A stretch of 15,765 bases of DNA. It comes from an uncultured Acidimicrobiaceae bacterium. GTDB taxonomy: Bacteria; Actinomycetota; Acidimicrobiia; Acidimicrobiales; RAAP-2. Position numbers and translations under genes: made by a program. Below the pieces are notes generated by a model. The model saw nothing but the letters and a program-made list of their open reading frames with translations, searched no databases and was not told the origin of the DNA. Numbering within the stretch: position 1 is the first letter of the stretch; each line of letters starts with the position of its first letter. The DNA is taken from NCBI GenBank assembly GCA_937894805.1, contig CALAYR010000155.1, positions 1 to 15,765 on the forward strand, written 5' to 3'. Of this stretch, positions 13,573 to 15,765 are shown one piece after another.

Positions 13573-13590
13573 AGGCCTCGAGCGAGGGCT
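13573..13590 (+). terminator. Weak hairpin after glmU
   Basis: AGGCCTC (13573-13579) and GAGGGCT (13584-13590) form a 7-bp stem with one G-G mismatch and a 4-base loop, 25 bases after the glmU stop. No U-run follows. The rest of 13548-13690 shows no coding sequence and no match to the missing glmU 3' end. Confidence 0.25.
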
Positions 13591-13690
13591 AAGACCGCAG
13601 AATCACAGCGAGGGGGCACGTCTCTCGTCTGGTCTCGTTCAAGGCCTTCAACCCCCAGGAATAACCAAGAAATGAACCGCTGACTCGACA

Positions 13691-13726
13691 TTGTCCTCGT
13701 TAGTGGTATGGAATACAATACCGTTA
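13691..13726 (+). promoter_or_regulatory. Promoter of the XRE cassette, probably leaderless
   Basis: TTGTCC (13691-13696), a 17-bp spacer and TACAAT (13714-13719) fit a housekeeping-sigma promoter well. Transcription would start about 13726, which is the A of the ATG that begins MNSCDTIL. No ribosome-binding site precedes that ATG, consistent with leaderless translation, which is common in actinobacteria. Confidence 0.6.
13705..13722 (+). promoter_or_regulatory. Palindromic operator candidate over the XRE -10
   Basis: GGTAT (13705-13709) and ATACC (13718-13722) are perfect inverted arms, and a second, nested palindrome GTAT-GGA-ATAC lies at 13706-13716. They overlap the TACAAT -10, the position expected for autorepression by the XRE protein encoded immediately downstream. 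Confidence 0.5.
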
Positions 13727-14343
13727 TGAATTCATGTGACACGATTCTGCAACGTTTACGACGCGCCAGTGGATTCACTCAACGTGAATTGGCCCGCCGC
13801 GCTCAGATGTCCAACTCCTCTTTGATTGCCTACGCCAAGGGGCGTCAGGATCCAGGTCTGGCAACTCTCGTACGTCTGGCCGACGCCGCCGGTTGCGATC
13901 TCGTTATTGAAGTTCGCCCCCGAATGTCTGATCCTGAAATTCGTACCTTAGCGTTGCATCGAGCAGTGGCATTGAAGATCGAAACCAATCCCACAGAAAT
14001 GATTGCGATCGCACGGCGAAATTTGACCCTTATGCGAGAGAGCGACCAGTACGGACGTTCAAGTTTTTACTTCGATACATGGCAGGCCTTGCTTGACGGG
14101 CCGCTGAGCGACCTGTTGCGCGTGATGGTCTCAACCGATGCGGCAGCAAAAGAGTTACGTCAAGCGAGTCCCTTTAGCGGCATCCTTTCCGACGACGAGC
14201 GATTCGAAGTATTGATGGCGACCGATGGTGTCCGGGTGGCGGCGAAGTCCGGACAACCACTTGAGGAAGTGCGACGAGAGATGCTCGGTAAAATCGAGAT
14301 CGCTGCAGGTCGACTCTCCGGCACGGAGTCGGCGTCCAGATGA
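13726..14343 (+). CDS. XRE-family HTH regulator, antitoxin-like
   Basis: 205 residues from ATG 13726. An N-terminal helix-turn-helix of the Cro/CI type covers about 4-60 (ILQRLRRASGFTQRELARRAQMSNSSLIAYAKGRQDP). The C-terminal part (about 75-200) is mostly helical with WQALLDGPLSDLLRVM and SPFSGILSDDER. I associate this arrangement with HTH proteins encoded next to DUF6036-type nucleotidyltransferases in actinobacteria; that is from memory. An in-frame ATG at 13708 lies inside the promoter and operator and is less likely. The stop overlaps the next gene's ATG by four bases, so the two are coupled. Base composition is lower in GC than the neighbours: one 60-base line counted by hand (13981-14040) is 48% GC. 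A role as autorepressing antitoxin is inferred from layout, not shown. Confidence 0.82.
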   Translation: MNSCDTILQRLRRASGFTQRELARRAQMSNSSLIAYAKGRQDPGLATLVRLADAAGCDLVIEVRPRMSDPEIRTLALHRAVALKIETNPTEMIAIARRNLTLMRESDQYGRSSFYFDTWQALLDGPLSDLLRVMVSTDAAAKELRQASPFSGILSDDERFEVLMATDGVRVAAKSGQPLEEVRREMLGKIEIAAGRLSGTESASR

Positions 14344-14948
14344 AACTCGAAGAACTGCAACACGTCATTCGAGCTGCCTGCGACTTATTGGGAGAAGACG
14401 TAGTCATCGTCGGTGGCTCTCAAGCAGCGTTGGCGCAATTCCCGAACGATTTGCCGAAATCGGTCGTGGTGTCACGGGAGGCGGACATTGCTGCCGTTGA
14501 CGATCCAATTGATCAAAAGGCCATGATTATCAACGGAAATATTGGTGAGGACACGCTGTTTCATACCACGCATGGGTTTTTCGCCGAAGGTGTTTCAAGG
14601 GAGCTTTTCGTCCTGCCACCTACATGGCGGGAGCGTGCCATCGCGGTGGATGGTCGCGCGACATACAAGACCACGGGGCTGTGTCCCGAAATCCATGATT
14701 TGGCCGTTGCAAAATTGGCCGCCGGTAGACAAAAAGATGTTGACTGGATTAAGTCGCTACTGAGGTCTGGACATCTAAAGGCTGAGCAATTTCTCGAACG
14801 TACCTTGGAGGCGGGGCTGCCGAAGGTTCGCCGGGATCTTGCGGTGGGCCTGGTCGAGCAGGCGGCTCGCCCTGGGCGACGAAGCGGGAGTCGTCGGCGA
14901 GTTCGACTTCTGGAGGACCTGCTCGGAGACGAGAATCTCGATTCGTAG
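14340..14948 (+). CDS. DUF6036/AbiEii-like nucleotidyltransferase, putative toxin
   Basis: 202 residues. The N-terminus holds a nucleotidyltransferase-like core: IVGGSQAAL (22-30) followed by SREADIAAVDD (43-53), which aligns with the acidic strand of the fold, although the classical DxD is reduced to E-A-D. Further on, GLCPEIHDLAVAKLAAGRQKDVDWIKSLLRSGHL is the block typical of DUF6036 proteins (HDL...KL.AGR.KD). The C-terminus is basic (PGRRSGSRRRVR). Relatives include AbiEii and MenT-type toxins that transfer nucleotides to tRNA, but the reaction for this subgroup is not known to me. The ATGA overlap with the XRE gene and their shared low GC (one 60-base line, 14521-14580, is 43%) mark the two as one acquired cassette. 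It sits between the truncated glmU and prs. Confidence 0.75.
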   Translation: MKLEELQHVIRAACDLLGEDVVIVGGSQAALAQFPNDLPKSVVVSREADIAAVDDPIDQKAMIINGNIGEDTLFHTTHGFFAEGVSRELFVLPPTWRERAIAVDGRATYKTTGLCPEIHDLAVAKLAAGRQKDVDWIKSLLRSGHLKAEQFLERTLEAGLPKVRRDLAVGLVEQAARPGRRSGSRRRVRLLEDLLGDENLDS

Positions 14949-15048
14949 ATAAGTCAATCGATTTTCGTTTTCACCAGTTGTCATCGAACTAATGGCAGGC
15001 GCTGCATCCTGAGCAACCGGGAGTTTGAAAAGCTCAACACAGTGAGAC
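14949..15048 (+). other. Gap before prs
   Basis: 100 noncoding bases, AT-rich at the left (like the cassette) and more mixed at the right. A small hairpin GCAG-GCG-CTGC lies near 14995-15005. No strong promoter or ribosome-binding site for prs is evident; GGGAG lies about 25 bases upstream of the ATG, too far for normal use. Confidence 0.3.
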
Positions 15049-15765
15049 ATGAGCGACACGAACTACGCTGTGCGCGTGGAAGCCTCCCCCTTACGTCGCA
15101 TGGTGATGGTGACGGGTCGGACCAACCCCGGTCTGGCTCAGTCCATTGCTGAAGAACTCAACGGAACTCTCTCGGCAGTGCAGTTGCGAGAATTTGCGAA
15201 CGGGGAGATTCACTGCCGGTTCGAAGACTCCATTCGTGGCGCCGATGTCTTCATCATGCAGTCACACGCCTCACCGGTGAACGACTCCATCATGGAGCAA
15301 CTCATCATGATTGACGCCGCCAAGCGTGCCTCGGCGAAGCGCATCACGGCCGTCTGCCCGAACTACGGCTACGCCCGTCAAGATCGAAAGTCAACTGGTC
15401 GCGAACCGATCACCGCGAAGTTGCTCGCCGACATGCTCCAGACCGCCGGTGCCGACCGCGTGCTGGCCGTCGACCTGCACTCCGGGCAGATTCAAGGTTT
15501 CTTTAACGTGCCAGTGGACCACCTCACTGCCGCTCCAGTGCTCGAGGAGTACCTCAAGGCCCACACCAAGACGCAAGACCTCGTCGTCGTGGCGCCCGAC
15601 GCCGGTCGCGTGAAGGTTGCCGAGCGCTACGCCCAGCACCTTGGCTGTGACCTCGCCCTGGTGCACAAGACTCGCCCTCGCGGCACCGCCAACGTGGCCG
15701 TGGCCCGTGACGTTGTTGGAGACGTGGCCGGACGCCACTGCATCCTGATTGACGACATGATCGAC
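15049..15765 (+). CDS. prs: Ribose-phosphate pyrophosphokinase, 3' end outside the window
   Basis: Makes phosphoribosyl pyrophosphate from ribose-5-phosphate and ATP, for nucleotide, histidine and tryptophan synthesis. Visible blocks are FANGEIHCRFEDSIRGADVFI, PNYGYARQDRKSTGREPITAKLL (ATP-binding flexible loop region), DLHSGQIQGFFNVPVDHL (with the metal-binding His) and VVVAPDAGRVKVAERYA. At the very end is the start of the PRPP-binding loop, ILIDDMID. The window stops after 239 codons, and about 75-85 more are expected. ATG 15049 gives an N-terminus of about 16 residues before RMVMVTGR; a later start at the ATG of MVMVTGR is possible. In Mycobacterium prs follows glmU directly, so the XRE cassette interrupts an expected pair. 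Confidence 0.96.
   Translation, partial: MSDTNYAVRVEASPLRRMVMVTGRTNPGLAQSIAEELNGTLSAVQLREFANGEIHCRFEDSIRGADVFIMQSHASPVNDSIMEQLIMIDAAKRASAKRITAVCPNYGYARQDRKSTGREPITAKLLADMLQTAGADRVLAVDLHSGQIQGFFNVPVDHLTAAPVLEEYLKAHTKTQDLVVVAPDAGRVKVAERYAQHLGCDLALVHKTRPRGTANVAVARDVVGDVAGRHCILIDDMID

Noticed and set aside
13086..13778. Minus-strand open frame across the end of glmU and the XRE promoter
   Set aside because: It runs antisense to glmU and through the XRE promoter, and its product has no recognisable domain.
13548..15048. Remnant of the missing glmU 3' end displaced beyond the cassette
   Set aside because: I looked for hexapeptide-repeat or C-terminal GlmU sequence in the flanks and the gap before prs and saw none.

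Overview
The window looks like a chromosomal segment of a high-GC actinomycete, most plausibly from the class Acidimicrobiia. Three things point there. The order metG, tatD, a secreted cell-wall-type protein, ksgA and ispE, with glmU and prs nearby, is the actinobacterial arrangement known from Mycobacterium, where rpfB holds the third position. A 33-residue bS22 (AURKAIP1/COX24-type) ribosomal protein is an actinobacterial feature. Secreted proteins carry long Thr-rich linkers, which I associate with Acidimicrobiia. The assignment is inferred from gene content only.

Layout. (1) 123-4733, plus strand: an operon-like run of metG (5' end missing), tatD, an RlpA-type double-psi beta-barrel protein with tandem repeats, ksgA/rsmA and ispE. 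Three of its junctions are 4-base stop/start overlaps. (2) 4791-4892, minus: bS22. 5032-6024, plus: a secreted SGNH-domain protein. (3) 11408 down to 6028, minus: seven tightly packed genes. An OmpR-type response regulator and a MprB-like histidine kinase are followed directly by a small Thr-rich membrane-anchored protein, an ApbE flavin transferase, a bis-His heme membrane protein of the ferric-reductase type, a NuoF-like flavoprotein and a 3Fe-4S ferredoxin. This reads as a two-component-controlled membrane electron-transfer module. Two exact 8-base direct repeats 21 bp apart lie upstream of the regulator and may be its operator. (4) 11512-11587, plus: tRNA-Gln(UUG), tail to tail with an alpha/beta hydrolase (minus), which is divergent from glmU. 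(5) 12513-13547: glmU, with a complete uridyltransferase domain but a stop a few turns into the acetyltransferase beta-helix. (6) 13726-14948: a lower-GC two-gene cassette, an XRE-type regulator overlapping a DUF6036/AbiEii-like nucleotidyltransferase, with its own leaderless promoter and overlapping palindrome. (7) 15049-end: prs, cut by the window end.

The main points of interest are the co-directional two-component/flavin/heme/ferredoxin operon with no recognisable flavinylation substrate, and the truncated glmU beside a toxin-antitoxin-like cassette inserted between glmU and prs. No stretch over 300 bases lacks a gene. The first 122 bases hold no recognisable coding sequence, although the missing part of metG would be expected there.
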